A stretch of DNA of 64,000 nucleotides from an uncultured Bryobacteraceae bacterium (GTDB lineage: Bacteria > Acidobacteriota > Terriglobia > Bryobacterales > Bryobacteraceae), in NCBI GenBank assembly GCA_938003835.1, contig CALKXJ010000023.1, forward strand, positions 1 to 64,000. The letters run 5' to 3'. Made by a program: the position numbers and the translations under genes. This document shows positions 1 through 8,655 of this stretch, piece by piece. Numbering within the stretch: position 1 is the stretch's first letter; each line of letters opens with the position of its first letter. The notes beneath the pieces are model-generated. The model saw nothing but the letters and a program-made list of their open reading frames with translations, was not told where the DNA came from and did not search any database.

Positions 1-2
1 GG

Positions 3-125
3 CAGGATATTCCCGCGCTGGTCGAGGGCACTCTGCCGCAGCGCCGCGTGTTGAGCATCTCGCCTCGTCCCGCGGGCCCCGAAGAGCTGGCGCAGATCTT
101 CGAAGAGGCGATGCGGGCCTGGTGA
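3..125 (+). CDS. Iron-containing alcohol dehydrogenase, hydroxyacid-oxoacid transhydrogenase-like, C-terminal end
   Basis: Only the last 40 codons lie in the window; the gene begins upstream. The tail contains DIPALVEGTLPQRR, then SPRPAGPEELAQIFEEAM and a TGA stop. From memory this resembles the C-terminus of the iron-dependent alcohol dehydrogenase subgroup that includes hydroxyacid-oxoacid transhydrogenase (ADHFE1-like), which reduces or oxidises short hydroxyacids with a bound NAD and a divalent metal. The metal ligands and Rossmann fold lie outside the window, so the assignment rests on the tail alone. It is followed 79 bases later by tRNA-Glu. Confidence 0.6.
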   Translation, partial: QDIPALVEGTLPQRRVLSISPRPAGPEELAQIFEEAMRAW

Positions 126-187
126 GGGGCTCGAGCGACGCTCGGGCCGTGCTGACGATCGCGGTGAAGCGAGCCTGTTGCGCTTGC

Positions 188-193
188 TATACT
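188..193 (+). promoter_or_regulatory. -10-like element for tRNA-Glu
   Basis: TATACT preceded by TTGC lies 10 bases before the tRNA-Glu acceptor stem, the right distance for transcription starting just ahead of the mature 5' end. The -35 region is poor: TGAAGC sits 17 bases upstream. The same GCTA-type hexamer recurs ahead of several genes in the window. Confidence 0.4.
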
Positions 194-203
194 GGTCACG
201 AGT

Positions 204-278
204 GGCGCTATCGTCTAAGGGTTAGGACGGAGCCCTCTCAAGGCTCAAATACGGGTTCGAATCCCGTTAGCGCTACCA
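204..278 (+). tRNA. tRNA-Glu (anticodon CTC)
   Basis: A complete cloverleaf can be folded. The acceptor stem GGCGCTA pairs with TAGCGCT, the first pair being a G-T wobble. The D arm is GTCT/GGAC. The anticodon stem GAGCC/GGCTC carries loop CTCTCAA, giving anticodon CTC. The T arm is ACGGG-TTCGAAT-CCCGT. The discriminator base is A and the CCA end is encoded. It decodes GAG, a preferred codon in this GC-rich genome. Confidence 0.95.
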
Positions 279-315
279 ACTCTCCGGTGCCCCGGCGCGG
301 GCCGCGAATCTCACA

Positions 316-1214
316 TCAGCGGCCGGCCAATCCTGCAAGATCGCCTGCTTCGAGCCTTGCCTTGACCAAGGTGGCCGGGCCGCCGACGAGGAAATCCGCG
401 AAACAGAGCTGGCCTTCCCTGTCGCCACCCACTAGCACGCCGATGGTTGAGGCCGGATCGATCGGCACCTCCTCGGCGAGCGGCTCCAGCTTCTCATCGA
501 AAACGACGAGACAGGTGGGAGCTTCACCGCCGGCCGGAAAATGCCGAGCGGTCGGCCGTCGGAGCTGTAGAGGCGAAACTCGAGCGGATTGACGGGCAGG
601 TGACTCCAGCCTCTGGCCGCCGGCAGAAGCTTGCCACCGTACAGAAGCGCATCTACGCCCCGGCCGAGTTCGTCAGCCTTTCGCCAGGGCCGCGAGCCGG
701 CCTCCGCCGGGATCGCGCCCAGGAACGCGCCATCGGCCTTGCGAAAACGTCGGAGAAGGACATGGCGATTTTCGAGGAACATCAATCCCAGCACGTAGAA
801 CTGGTCGCCCAGCACCAGCAGGTCGCTGATGCCACCGTCGACCCGGAAAATTTGGACCAGTCGCGGCTCACCGCTCTCGGTCAACTCGAATCGCTTGACC
901 TCGCCGGCGGCGCCGACCCAAAGCTGCCCGTCGCCAGCGCAGGTGCACGCCGTCGTATGTACGAACTCCGGCGCGTGCGCCTGACTGAAGCGCGTTTTGC
1001 CCTCGCGGCCGATCACCCGCACCCAGTTGCTCGAGTGAAGGGCGACCCAGGCGCCATCCGGGCAGCAGGCGACGCGATGCAGGCCCTGCCCGGTGGGCGC
1101 CTCCATCGAGATGATACGCTCGGTCACCCCCAGGTGGTAGCGAGCGCCGGCGGCCCAGACAGGCCCCAAACCAAGTACCGGAAGCAACGGGAGACTCAAG
1201 ACGACAAGCCTCAT
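316..1214 (-). pseudogene. Secreted propeller-like protein with a -1 frameshift
   Basis: The protein begins with a signal peptide (MRLVVLSLPLLPVLGLG, cleavage near WAAG). About 210 residues of short beta-strand-rich segments follow (for example GQLWVGAAGEVKRFELTESG), resembling a six-bladed propeller or a 6-bladed beta-propeller lipoprotein. Near position 525-535 the original frame turns into low-complexity residues. The next frame continues convincingly (GEAPTCLVVFDEKLEPL, then FADFLVGGPATLVKARLEAG) to a TGA at 316-318. Adding one G to the GCGGT run would join them. The start overlaps the stop of the upstream Cys-rich gene by 4 bases, so the two are probably co-translated. No catalytic motif is recognised. 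Whether the shift is real or a sequencing error is not decidable here. Confidence 0.55.
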
Positions 1215-1672
1215 CGCAACCTCGAAACCGCGGCGCGATGCTCGTCAGGTTCGGCATTGCCTGTGCGTTTGCACGGGATTTGCCCCTGGTCCGACCCTTT
1301 AAGAGTGCAGCTTAGAACACCAAGACCACAGTGCCGGCAGGCCGGGGGCCCGGAGCGGACATCTTTCGAAATCTCGGATCGACCACCCGATTCCTGCCGC
1401 GCGGGGCCGCCGGAATCGCACGACCGCGACCAGCAGTTGCAGGTGCCAACATAGCCGGGAAAGCAGGGGCAAATCGAGTTGTAATCACAGTAGCATGTGG
1501 TTCTGCAACCGGGACACGGCCCGCAGAGCCGGCTCGGGCACGGGTTTCCTGTGCGGCAGCGAATAATTCCAAAGTAGTATGTCGTGTCGTCGCACTGGCC
1601 GGTTGCGGTGGGAATCCAACAAAATGTCGCGAGAAGAAACACGATCGAGCGTAAGACTTGAGCGCTGGACAT
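1211..1672 (-). CDS. Small secreted cysteine-rich protein
   Basis: This is a 153-residue protein with a clear signal peptide (MSSAQVLRSIVFLLATFCW, cleavage near TATGQ). Residues 26-85 are packed with cysteines in CxxC and CxC spacing (CRTGNPCPSRLCGPCPGC, then CYCDYNSICPCFPG), with little after residue 100. It could be an exported disulfide-rich or metal-binding domain. I recognise no family. Its stop overlaps the ATG of the downstream propeller-like gene as ATGA, arguing for one transcript and a shared function at the cell surface. The C-terminal 50 residues are less protein-like, so the true end is uncertain. Confidence 0.5.
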   Translation of the reverse strand: MSSAQVLRSIVFLLATFCWIPTATGQCDDTTYYFGIIRCRTGNPCPSRLCGPCPGCRTTCYCDYNSICPCFPGYVGTCNCWSRSCDSGGPARQESGGRSEISKDVRSGPPACRHCGLGVLSCTLKGSDQGQIPCKRTGNAEPDEHRAAVSRLR

Positions 1673-2252
1673 AGCTCATTCGTGCTCCCGAGGTGACCCA
1701 GTTTCCCATGCGGTCACCCATAGCTTACACCGAATTTTTTTGCGTCAACATCAATTCGGAAAAAGCATCCTCATCGGGGTTGACCGCCCCAAGGCCTTCG
1801 AAATGGTGGAGTCGCGCCTCGCTCCGGAGTCGCATCCTCGCGTCAAAAGTCTCGGCACAAGGCCGGTTTTTCGAGCTTCCGGTCGTCCTGGGTGCCCGTG
1901 CTTGTTTCTGGTGCGCGGACAGGCGTCGCCATTTCGCACGGGGGACGCGCGCCAGCCGGTGAAGGTTAAAGGGTTTGGAGCAGGGATGACGGCGTCAAGG
2001 CCGTTTCGCACGGTCAACTCACATCCCGGGACAGCAACCTGCGCGCAAGCCGGAGAAAGCAGGGGGCTTGTCGGTTCGGCGGTCCGGGTGGGCAGCTCGA
2101 GACGGGCCGGCCGAGCCGCGAATCACCCTGATTCGGTGAAACTTCCGGCCCAGGACTGACCGGCGTCACTTTCTTGTGAAGTAACTGTAGCGGCTTTGTA
2201 GCAGGAGTGCGCTTGACTAGAATCTGGAATCATTCATCGCGAGGTTTGGTCT
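1673..2252. other. Intergenic region upstream of the first Oar-like receptor
   Basis: These 580 bases separate the divergent Cys-rich gene and the receptor. Open frames here encode Arg/Pro-rich, low-quality sequence, and I found no convincing gene, tRNA or recognisable riboswitch. The right end holds a possible promoter for the receptor at 2196-2223. The left end should contain the promoter of the minus-strand Cys-rich gene. Confidence 0.5.
2196..2223 (+). promoter_or_regulatory. Candidate promoter of the Oar-like receptor
   Basis: TTGTAG (2196-2201) and TAGAAT (2218-2223) are separated by 16 bases and lie about 30 bases before the receptor ATG. Spacing and composition fit a housekeeping-sigma promoter, but the -35 match is modest. 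Confidence 0.3.
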
Positions 2253-5200
2253 ATGCCCTCTCGTTGTCCTGCTCGAAGTTTCCTCACGCTGATCTGGCTT
2301 TCAGTTTGGGCGGCGGCGCCCGCGCCCGCCCAGTCGGTTTCCGGCCTGGGCGCCGTCGCCGGCACCGTTCGGGATCCAAGCGGCGCAGTGGTTGCGGGCG
2401 CACGGGTGCAGCTCACCAATGAAGCGCTCGGATTGCGCCGCCAGACGGCGACGACGTCGGCGGGCCTCTTTCAGATTCCCTCGCTCACGCCTGGCGGAGG
2501 TTACCGCGTTTCGGTAACCAAGGACGGCTTCGCGCCCTACGAGATCAGCGGGATACAGGTCCAGGTCGGCCAGATCGTCACGGTCGACGTCGAGCTCAGC
2601 CTTGCCGGCACGCAGCAGACGATCGAGGTGGTCGCCGAGCCGCTCGGTGTCGACCGCGCCAAGACCGGCGTGGCTGAGGTGGTCACCTCCCAACAGATTC
2701 TCAACCTGCCGATCAATGGCCGCCGGGTCGACTCCTTCGTGCTGCTGACGCCCGGCGTCGTACCCGAGGGCAACTTTGGGCTGCTGTCTTTCCGCGGCAT
2801 CCCGGGCGGCAACGCGTTCCTGACCGACGGCAACGACACGACGAACCAGCTCTGGAACGAGAACGCCGGACGGACGCGCATCGCTTCGAACATTTCGCAG
2901 GATGCCGTGCAGGAGTTCCAGGTGCTCACCAGCGGCTACTCGGCCGAGTTCGGCCGCGCCATCGGGGGCGTCATCAATACGGTGACGCGCTCCGGGGGCA
3001 ACGACGTGCACGGAACCGGCTTTTGGTTCTTCCGCAATCAGGACTTCAACGCGCTGGACCGCTACGCGAAGGCGCTCGGCCAGCCGAATCCCGCGGAACG
3101 GCGGAACCAGTTCGGGGGTACGCTCGGGGGTCCGATCGTGCGCGACCGGTTGTTCTATTTCGGCAACGCTGAGTTCACGCGGCGTCACTTCCCCATCGTC
3201 TCCGGCATGACAACACCGCCGCTGTTCGACGGCCAGGGCCGGTTCGTCGGCGCCTGCGGTCCGCCGGCGACGCCGGCGCAGTGCGAGGCGGCTATCGCCT
3301 TTGTCTCGCGCTTCCGCCGCACGGTGCCGCGCCAGGCATCGAACAACCTGGGCTTCGCCAAACTCGATTACCGCGCCTCGGACCGCAACACGTTCACGTT
3401 TTCCTTCAACCTGCTCAACTGGAACTCGCCCAACGGCATCCAGACGGGCGCGGTGCTCACCAACGGGGCCGCGCTCGGCAGCAACGGCAACTCGGAGGTG
3501 AAGACGCGCTTCGGGCGCGCCTCCTGGACGGCGATCGCCCGGCCGAATCTCGTCAATGAAGCGCGTTTCGGCTGGATGAAGGATCGCCTCTTCGACAGCC
3601 TGAACGAAGAGTTACTGCCGCCGACCGGTATCGCGACCATCAGCGTGCAGGGTGTGGCGAACCTGGGCGCCGCCAACTATCTGCCGCGCGTCTTCCCGAC
3701 CGAGGATCGGTTCCAGGCAAGCAACATTCTCTCGTGGACTCAGGGCCGGCACCTGGTGAAACTCGGCTTCGATTTCTCGCACGTCCGCGACGTGCAGGAC
3801 CAGGTCTTCAATGGCAACGGCAGCTACAGCTACGCAACCTTTACCGACTTTGCCCTCGATCTCACCGGCAATCCCGCCGGCGGCAAACGCTGGCAGAGTT
3901 ATTCGCAAGGTTTCGGCCCATCCTTGACCGAGACCTGGATTCGGGATTACGCCTGGTTCGCTCAAGACCAGTGGCAGCTGCATCGGGGCTTGAGCCTGAA
4001 TCTGGGATTCCGCGGCGAATCGCAGCGGTTTGCTCAACCCAGGATCTTCAATCCGGACTACCCGCAGACGCGCCGGATTCCCGAGCCGAGCCTGAATGCA
4101 GCGCCGCGCGTGGGCCTGGCCTGGTCGCCGATCGGCCCGCGCACCGTCATCCGCGCCGGCTACGGGCTGTTTTACGCGCGGATTCCCGGCGGCACGATCA
4201 ACTGGCTGCACCGGGACAACTCCGCCTTCCAGTTCACCGTTCTGTTGCAGGGTAACGTGGCCGAAGACCGAGCCATCGGGCCCGTCTTTCCGAACCGCAT
4301 CCCGGATACAGGACGCCGCCCGGCGCCGGGAAGCACCTCGGTCACGCTGGCCGCCGACCACTGGCGTACGCCCTACACGCAGCAGGGGGATCTCGCCATC
4401 GAGCACCAGTTTGCGCGGGACACCCGTTTCACGGTGAGCTATCTCTGGAGTCGCGGCCTCGCCTTTACCACCGTCCGTGACGCCAACGTCGGCGCGCTCG
4501 GCCCGGCCGTCACCTACCGCATCCTGGACGCCGCCGGCAACGACGCCGGCAGCTACACCACGCCGACCTACCTCAGAAGCAACCGAGTCGACGCGCGCTA
4601 TCAGCGCATCGGCGTACTCGAATCCAACGGCAATACTTACTACAACGCCCTCGCCGTCCAGCTCCGCCATCGGCAATCGAAGTGGCTCGACGGGCAACTC
4701 TCTTATACCTGGGGCCACGCCATCGATTACAACCTCGGCGTCACGGGCGACAACCTCTTTTTCGGCAGCACGCCGCGCACGCTCTTCAACGGAGACTTCC
4801 GCGGCGAAAAAGGCACCAGCGAGACCGATCAACGGCACCGGCTGAGCCTCAGCTTTGTGGGCGATCTCGAATTCGGCCTGCGCCAGAGCTGGGCGCGGGC
4901 GCTACTTGATCGCTGGCGGCTTTCGGGCATCTACACCTACGCCACCGGCCCGCACGCCACGCCGAACATTTTCGTCTCGGGCACCCCGTTCCCCGGAGCC
5001 GCTTTCAACTCCACCCTGAACGGCCTCGGCGGCTCCACCCGGGTTCCCTTCCTGCCGCGGAGTTATCTGGACGTCGGCACGATCAGCCGGCTCGATCTGA
5101 GGCTCTCGAAGAGTGTCGTCGCCGCCGAGCGGTGGCGGCTGATGATGCTGTTTGAAGCCTTCAACGTAACCAATTCCCAGTACGACACGGCAGTGCGAAC

Positions 5201-5330
5201 GCAGGCTTACCAGGCCTCGGGCGGCACTCTGCGACCGACGCCGCGGCTGGGCGAGGGAACGCAGTCGGCCGGCTTTCCCGACGGAACCAATGCCCGCCGG
5301 GCGCAGATCGGCTTGCGGCTCAGCTTCTAG
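2253..5330 (+). CDS. Oar-like TonB-dependent receptor with carboxypeptidase-regulatory domain
   Basis: This is a 1025-residue outer-membrane protein. A signal peptide (cleavage near APAPAQ) is followed at about 30-110 by a carboxypeptidase-regulatory-like beta-sandwich (AGTVRDPSGAVVAGARVQL). A plug domain follows at about 120-230 (ILNLPINGRRVDSF, then RGIPGGNAFLTDGNDTTNQ) and then a large beta-barrel ending in the typical aromatic LRLSF. The GAGG ribosome-binding site 8 bases upstream supports the ATG. Receptors of this class are abundant in Acidobacteriota and are thought to import oligosaccharides, peptides or other large ligands with energy from TonB/ExbBD. No SusD-like partner is adjacent and the ligand cannot be inferred. 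It is a single-gene unit, convergent with the SDR gene. Confidence 0.88.
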   Translation: MPSRCPARSFLTLIWLSVWAAAPAPAQSVSGLGAVAGTVRDPSGAVVAGARVQLTNEALGLRRQTATTSAGLFQIPSLTPGGGYRVSVTKDGFAPYEISGIQVQVGQIVTVDVELSLAGTQQTIEVVAEPLGVDRAKTGVAEVVTSQQILNLPINGRRVDSFVLLTPGVVPEGNFGLLSFRGIPGGNAFLTDGNDTTNQLWNENAGRTRIASNISQDAVQEFQVLTSGYSAEFGRAIGGVINTVTRSGGNDVHGTGFWFFRNQDFNALDRYAKALGQPNPAERRNQFGGTLGGPIVRDRLFYFGNAEFTRRHFPIVSGMTTPPLFDGQGRFVGACGPPATPAQCEAAIAFVSRFRRTVPRQASNNLGFAKLDYRASDRNTFTFSFNLLNWNSPNGIQTGAVLTNGAALGSNGNSEVKTRFGRASWTAIARPNLVNEARFGWMKDRLFDSLNEELLPPTGIATISVQGVANLGAANYLPRVFPTEDRFQASNILSWTQGRHLVKLGFDFSHVRDVQDQVFNGNGSYSYATFTDFALDLTGNPAGGKRWQSYSQGFGPSLTETWIRDYAWFAQDQWQLHRGLSLNLGFRGESQRFAQPRIFNPDYPQTRRIPEPSLNAAPRVGLAWSPIGPRTVIRAGYGLFYARIPGGTINWLHRDNSAFQFTVLLQGNVAEDRAIGPVFPNRIPDTGRRPAPGSTSVTLAADHWRTPYTQQGDLAIEHQFARDTRFTVSYLWSRGLAFTTVRDANVGALGPAVTYRILDAAGNDAGSYTTPTYLRSNRVDARYQRIGVLESNGNTYYNALAVQLRHRQSKWLDGQLSYTWGHAIDYNLGVTGDNLFFGSTPRTLFNGDFRGEKGTSETDQRHRLSLSFVGDLEFGLRQSWARALLDRWRLSGIYTYATGPHATPNIFVSGTPFPGAAFNSTLNGLGGSTRVPFLPRSYLDVGTISRLDLRLSKSVVAAERWRLMMLFEAFNVTNSQYDTAVRTQAYQASGGTLRPTPRLGEGTQSAGFPDGTNARRAQIGLRLSF

Positions 5331-5409
5331 CCGGGAGGAACTTGCAAGGGAGCCGGGCGTCCGGCGCCGGTTGCCGCTGCTGCATCCTGATGCCGGTGCG
5401 CCTTTGCCT

Positions 5410-6912
5410 TCAAGGGCGCGGCAGGGCAGTCGCGGGGCCATACTCGCGGGCCGCCAGCTCGATGGCTTCGCGGCGGATCCTGTGGAGCATGCCCCGGAAC
5501 ACGATCTGATGAAAAGGTAGCACGGCGTACCAGTACAGGAGCCCGAGAAGGCCGCGCGGTTGGAACAGCGCGGTCTGGCGGAGCAGCGAGTGGGCCTCGC
5601 CGCGCGGCTCGATACGGAATTCGAGCAGTGCCTCGCCCGGCAGTTTCATCTCCGCTCGCAGCGCCAGCCGCCGGTTCCGCTCGAGGCCCACCACGCGCCA
5701 GAAGTCCAGCGCCTCGCCGTAGCTCACCTCGTCCGGATCACGCCGGCCGCGACGAAGTCCCGGCCCGCCGGCGAGCCGGTCGATGAACCCCCGAATGCGC
5801 CACAACCAGTCGGCGGGATAACGGCCGCGTCCTCCGCCCACACGGCAAACGGCCCGAAAGGCCGCCCAGGCCGGCGCGCGGATTTCCATCTCGCGGCTGT
5901 CTCGGAACACCTTTCCGCCGGCCCAGTCCGGATCGCCGGGAACCGGCCCGGCCATCGACCAACTGGTCTCGACATGACGGGTGGCGATGCTGGTGAGCGC
6001 AGCGCGGATCGCCTCGCGGACGCCGAGCAGCTCCTGAGGAATCAATTCGCGAATCCGGTGATCCCGGCAGACGACGGGATTCCGCAGGCCCTCCGCCAAG
6101 GGCCGGGCGATCTGGTGGCTCAGCGGCGTCACCAGGTGGATCCAGTAGGAGCTGAGCCGGGGCGTCAGCACCGGAACGGGAATGATCAGACGCCTCCGAA
6201 GACCCAGTTCCTCAGCCATGATCTGCATGAGGTCGCGGTAGCAAAGCACATCCGGGCCGCCGACGTCGAAAGTGCCGCCGGTCGTCTCCGGGGCGGAGAG
6301 GCAACCGACCAGGTAGTTGACGACGTTACGAACGGCGATCGGCTGGCAGGGCGTCATCACCCACTTCGGGGTGATCATGACGGGCAGCCGCTCCACCAGG
6401 TAGCGCAGAATCTCAAATGAGGCGGAGCCGGAACCGATGATCATGGCCGCGCGCAGCACAGTCACCGGCACGCCGCTCGAGCGCAGGGCTTCCTCCACCT
6501 CGCGCCGCGAACTTAGGTGCTCGCTGAGATCTGGCCCCATCTCGCCCAGCCCGCCCAGATAGACGATGCGCGAGACGCCGGACGATCGCGCCGCCGAGCT
6601 GAAGGCGGACGCTAACTGGCGGTCCCGGGCGGCATAATCCTTGCCGGCCGAAAGCATGGAGTGAACCAGGTAATAGGCGGCCGAGCAGCCGGCCAGCTTT
6701 TCCGAGAGGCTCACCGGATCACTCAAGTCGGCCTTGACGATCTCCACACGGGGATCCGCCGCCCAGGCTCGGTCCTGGAGCTTTTGCGGGAAACGCACCA
6801 GACACCGCACCCGGTAGCCGGCCTCGAGCAGCCGGGGCACCAGGCGGCCGCCGATGTAACCGGTGGCGCCGGTTACCGCCACGCAAGCGGGATCGGGATC
6901 CGAAGCGGACAT
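5410..6912 (-). CDS. NAD(P)-binding SDR-type protein with C-terminal DUF2867
   Basis: This is a 500-residue cytosolic protein. Residues 8-290 form an atypical short-chain dehydrogenase/NmrA-like Rossmann domain with the nucleotide loop TGATGYIGGRL near the start. YLVHSM and VTVLRAAMIIGSGS mark the extended-SDR core. Residues about 320-490 match the DUF2867 half often fused to this domain (GEALDFWRVVGLERNRRL, FQPRGLLGLLYWYAVLPFH). The family is widely annotated as a sugar-nucleotide-epimerase-like oxidoreductase of unknown substrate; the C-terminal half may bind a lipid. It lies alone on the minus strand, divergent from the radical SAM gene across 112 bases. The exact reaction is unknown. Confidence 0.8.
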   Translation of the reverse strand: MSASDPDPACVAVTGATGYIGGRLVPRLLEAGYRVRCLVRFPQKLQDRAWAADPRVEIVKADLSDPVSLSEKLAGCSAAYYLVHSMLSAGKDYAARDRQLASAFSSAARSSGVSRIVYLGGLGEMGPDLSEHLSSRREVEEALRSSGVPVTVLRAAMIIGSGSASFEILRYLVERLPVMITPKWVMTPCQPIAVRNVVNYLVGCLSAPETTGGTFDVGGPDVLCYRDLMQIMAEELGLRRRLIIPVPVLTPRLSSYWIHLVTPLSHQIARPLAEGLRNPVVCRDHRIRELIPQELLGVREAIRAALTSIATRHVETSWSMAGPVPGDPDWAGGKVFRDSREMEIRAPAWAAFRAVCRVGGGRGRYPADWLWRIRGFIDRLAGGPGLRRGRRDPDEVSYGEALDFWRVVGLERNRRLALRAEMKLPGEALLEFRIEPRGEAHSLLRQTALFQPRGLLGLLYWYAVLPFHQIVFRGMLHRIRREAIELAAREYGPATALPRP

Positions 6913-7024
6913 CTCAGCTTTAGTTTACGGATGTCGCGAATGGCCGTACCGGTTGAGACAATGGCGGCGATTTCGGGCGAAGAAATCCACTCTTGGCCCC
7001 ATCCGCCTGCGCTACCGTGAGAAC

Positions 7025-8230
7025 ATGGACGGGCCGCTCATTCCGATTCTGGGGCAGCAGTCGCCGGGGGGCTGGGACGGGGGCCCTCCTCCGCGGATCA
7101 CCTCCGTGCTGATCAAGCCGGTCTCGGCGGTCTGCAATCTCGATTGTGCTTACTGTTTTTATCTCGATCGCGAAGCCGATCCGTACAAGGAGCTGCCGGG
7201 CCGCCGCATGACGCTCGAGACGCTCGAGCGGCTCGTCGACGCCTACCTCTTTTACTCGTATCCAGATTCGGTTTTCGCCTTCCAGGGCGGCGAGCCCACG
7301 CTGGCCGGCCTCGCTTTCTTCGAAAAGCTGGTCCGGCTTCAAATGGACCGCGGCCGTCCCGGCCAGAACATCGGCAATTCGCTGCAAACCAACGCCATTC
7401 TGATTGACGAATCCTGGTGTGACCTGTTTCGCAGCTACAACTGGCTGCTCGGCGTCTCGCTCGACGGGCCGGAAGACGTCCACGATCTCTACCGGGTCAA
7501 CAAAAGCGGCCGCGGCACCTGGCGCCAGGTCATAAAAGGCGTCGAAATCTTGCAAAAACAGCGTGTCGAGTTCAACATCCTGTGCGTGCTCAGCCAGGCC
7601 AACGTCGAGCAGCCCAGGGAGCTCTACCGGTTCTTCCGTGGCCTCGGCATCGACAACGTGCAGTACATCCCCTTGGCCGAATTTCAGCCCGACGGAAGCC
7701 CCATGCCCTTCACCATCACACCGGCGCAGTACGGCCGTTTCCTGTGCGAAACCTTCGAGCTTTGGTGGCCGGACCGGCGCAAGTTCCGCATCCGCTTCTT
7801 CGACAACGCGGCCGAGGCGCTGGCCGGGCTCAAGCCGGGAAGCTGCACCCTGCACGAGACCTGCGACAGCTACGTGGTCATCGAGTACAACGGCGACGTC
7901 TATCCGTGCGACTTCTTCGTCGAGTCGAGCTGGCGGCTGGGCAACATCATGGTCGACTCCTTCAGCGAAATCGCCCGGCGCAGGCGCCGTTACGAGTTCG
8001 CGCGCGTCAAGATGATTCCTCGCGCCGAGTGCGCAAACTGCGAGTGGCGCTCGATCTGCCGGCAAGGGTGTCCCAAGTTTCGCCACGGCCCCCACCGGCG
8101 GTTCGAGGACCTCGATTACTTCTGCGAGGCCTACAAGATGATCTACGCACGCTGCACCGAGCCGCTGCGGCGGGAGGTGGAGAAGCTGCTAGGACGGCGG
8201 GAAACGGCCGCCACGCTGAGCCCGTATTGA
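7025..8230 (+). CDS. Anaerobic sulfatase-maturase-type radical SAM/SPASM enzyme
   Basis: The 401-residue protein carries the radical SAM cluster motif CNLDCAYC at residues 37-44. SAM-binding FQGGEPTLAG follows, then a SPASM region with the auxiliary-cluster cysteines (CTLHETC, YPCDFFV, CANCEWRSICRQGCPKF, FCEAY). This architecture is that of anaerobic sulfatase-maturating enzymes, which oxidise the active-site Cys or Ser of a type I sulfatase to formylglycine in the cytoplasm. A type I sulfatase with a Cys-type motif is encoded at 29363-30850. The ATG at 7025 is chosen because the homologous core begins a few residues later; an upstream in-frame extension is Arg-rich and unlikely. Related SPASM enzymes modify other peptides, so the substrate is inferred. 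Confidence 0.82.
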   Translation: MDGPLIPILGQQSPGGWDGGPPPRITSVLIKPVSAVCNLDCAYCFYLDREADPYKELPGRRMTLETLERLVDAYLFYSYPDSVFAFQGGEPTLAGLAFFEKLVRLQMDRGRPGQNIGNSLQTNAILIDESWCDLFRSYNWLLGVSLDGPEDVHDLYRVNKSGRGTWRQVIKGVEILQKQRVEFNILCVLSQANVEQPRELYRFFRGLGIDNVQYIPLAEFQPDGSPMPFTITPAQYGRFLCETFELWWPDRRKFRIRFFDNAAEALAGLKPGSCTLHETCDSYVVIEYNGDVYPCDFFVESSWRLGNIMVDSFSEIARRRRRYEFARVKMIPRAECANCEWRSICRQGCPKFRHGPHRRFEDLDYFCEAYKMIYARCTEPLRREVEKLLGRRETAATLSPY

Positions 8231-8265
8231 GGCAGCGGGCAAGCGTGCTGTCGTGGGGAGGGCAG

Positions 8266-8655
8266 ATGCCGGACCGCTCGCGAGACTGGTTGCGCCAGCG
8301 TGAAAGAGACCTGGACTACGCCGAAGAATCACTGCGCTCCGGCGGGCATCAATGGGCCTGCTTTGCCGCACACCAGGTTGCCCACAAGGCGGTCAAGGCT
8401 CTCCGTCTGTCCCGGCTTCAGGAGGCGTGGGGGCATTCGGTCGCGCGCCTGCTTCAGGAGTTACCCTCCACGGTGCAGGTCAGGCCAGAGCGAATCGAAA
8501 TGGCTCATGTTCTGGATGGGCACTACATTCCGGCGCGCTATCCGAACGGCCATCCGAAGGGCGCGCCATTCGAGCACTACGGGGAGTTGCAGAGCCGGCA
8601 GGCCGAGGATTATGCCCGTCAGATTGGTGAGTTCGCCCGTGCTCAAATGGCCTGA
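8266..8655 (+). CDS. HEPN domain protein
   Basis: The 129-residue, mainly helical protein has the HEPN hallmark around residues 10-47: RQRERDLDYAEESLRSG followed by FAAHQVAHKAVKAL. HEPN proteins next to MNT-type nucleotidyltransferases form one of the commonest two-gene toxin-antitoxin families, in which HEPN is a ribonuclease-type toxin and MNT blocks it by nucleotidylation or binding. Here the MNT reading frame starts inside the last codons (GTG at 8639, 17-base overlap), the usual tight coupling. The canonical Rx4-6H catalytic motif is not obvious, so this copy may be catalytically weak or of another HEPN subclass. Confidence 0.75.
   Translation: MPDRSRDWLRQRERDLDYAEESLRSGGHQWACFAAHQVAHKAVKALRLSRLQEAWGHSVARLLQELPSTVQVRPERIEMAHVLDGHYIPARYPNGHPKGAPFEHYGELQSRQAEDYARQIGEFARAQMA

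Noticed and set aside
447-1454. 335-codon plus-strand frame near the left end
   Set aside because: It lies antisense to the secreted propeller-like gene and has shadow-type composition.
1740-2159. 139-codon plus-strand frame in the first large intergenic region
   Set aside because: No signal, motif or ribosome-binding site, and composition is unlike neighbouring genes.
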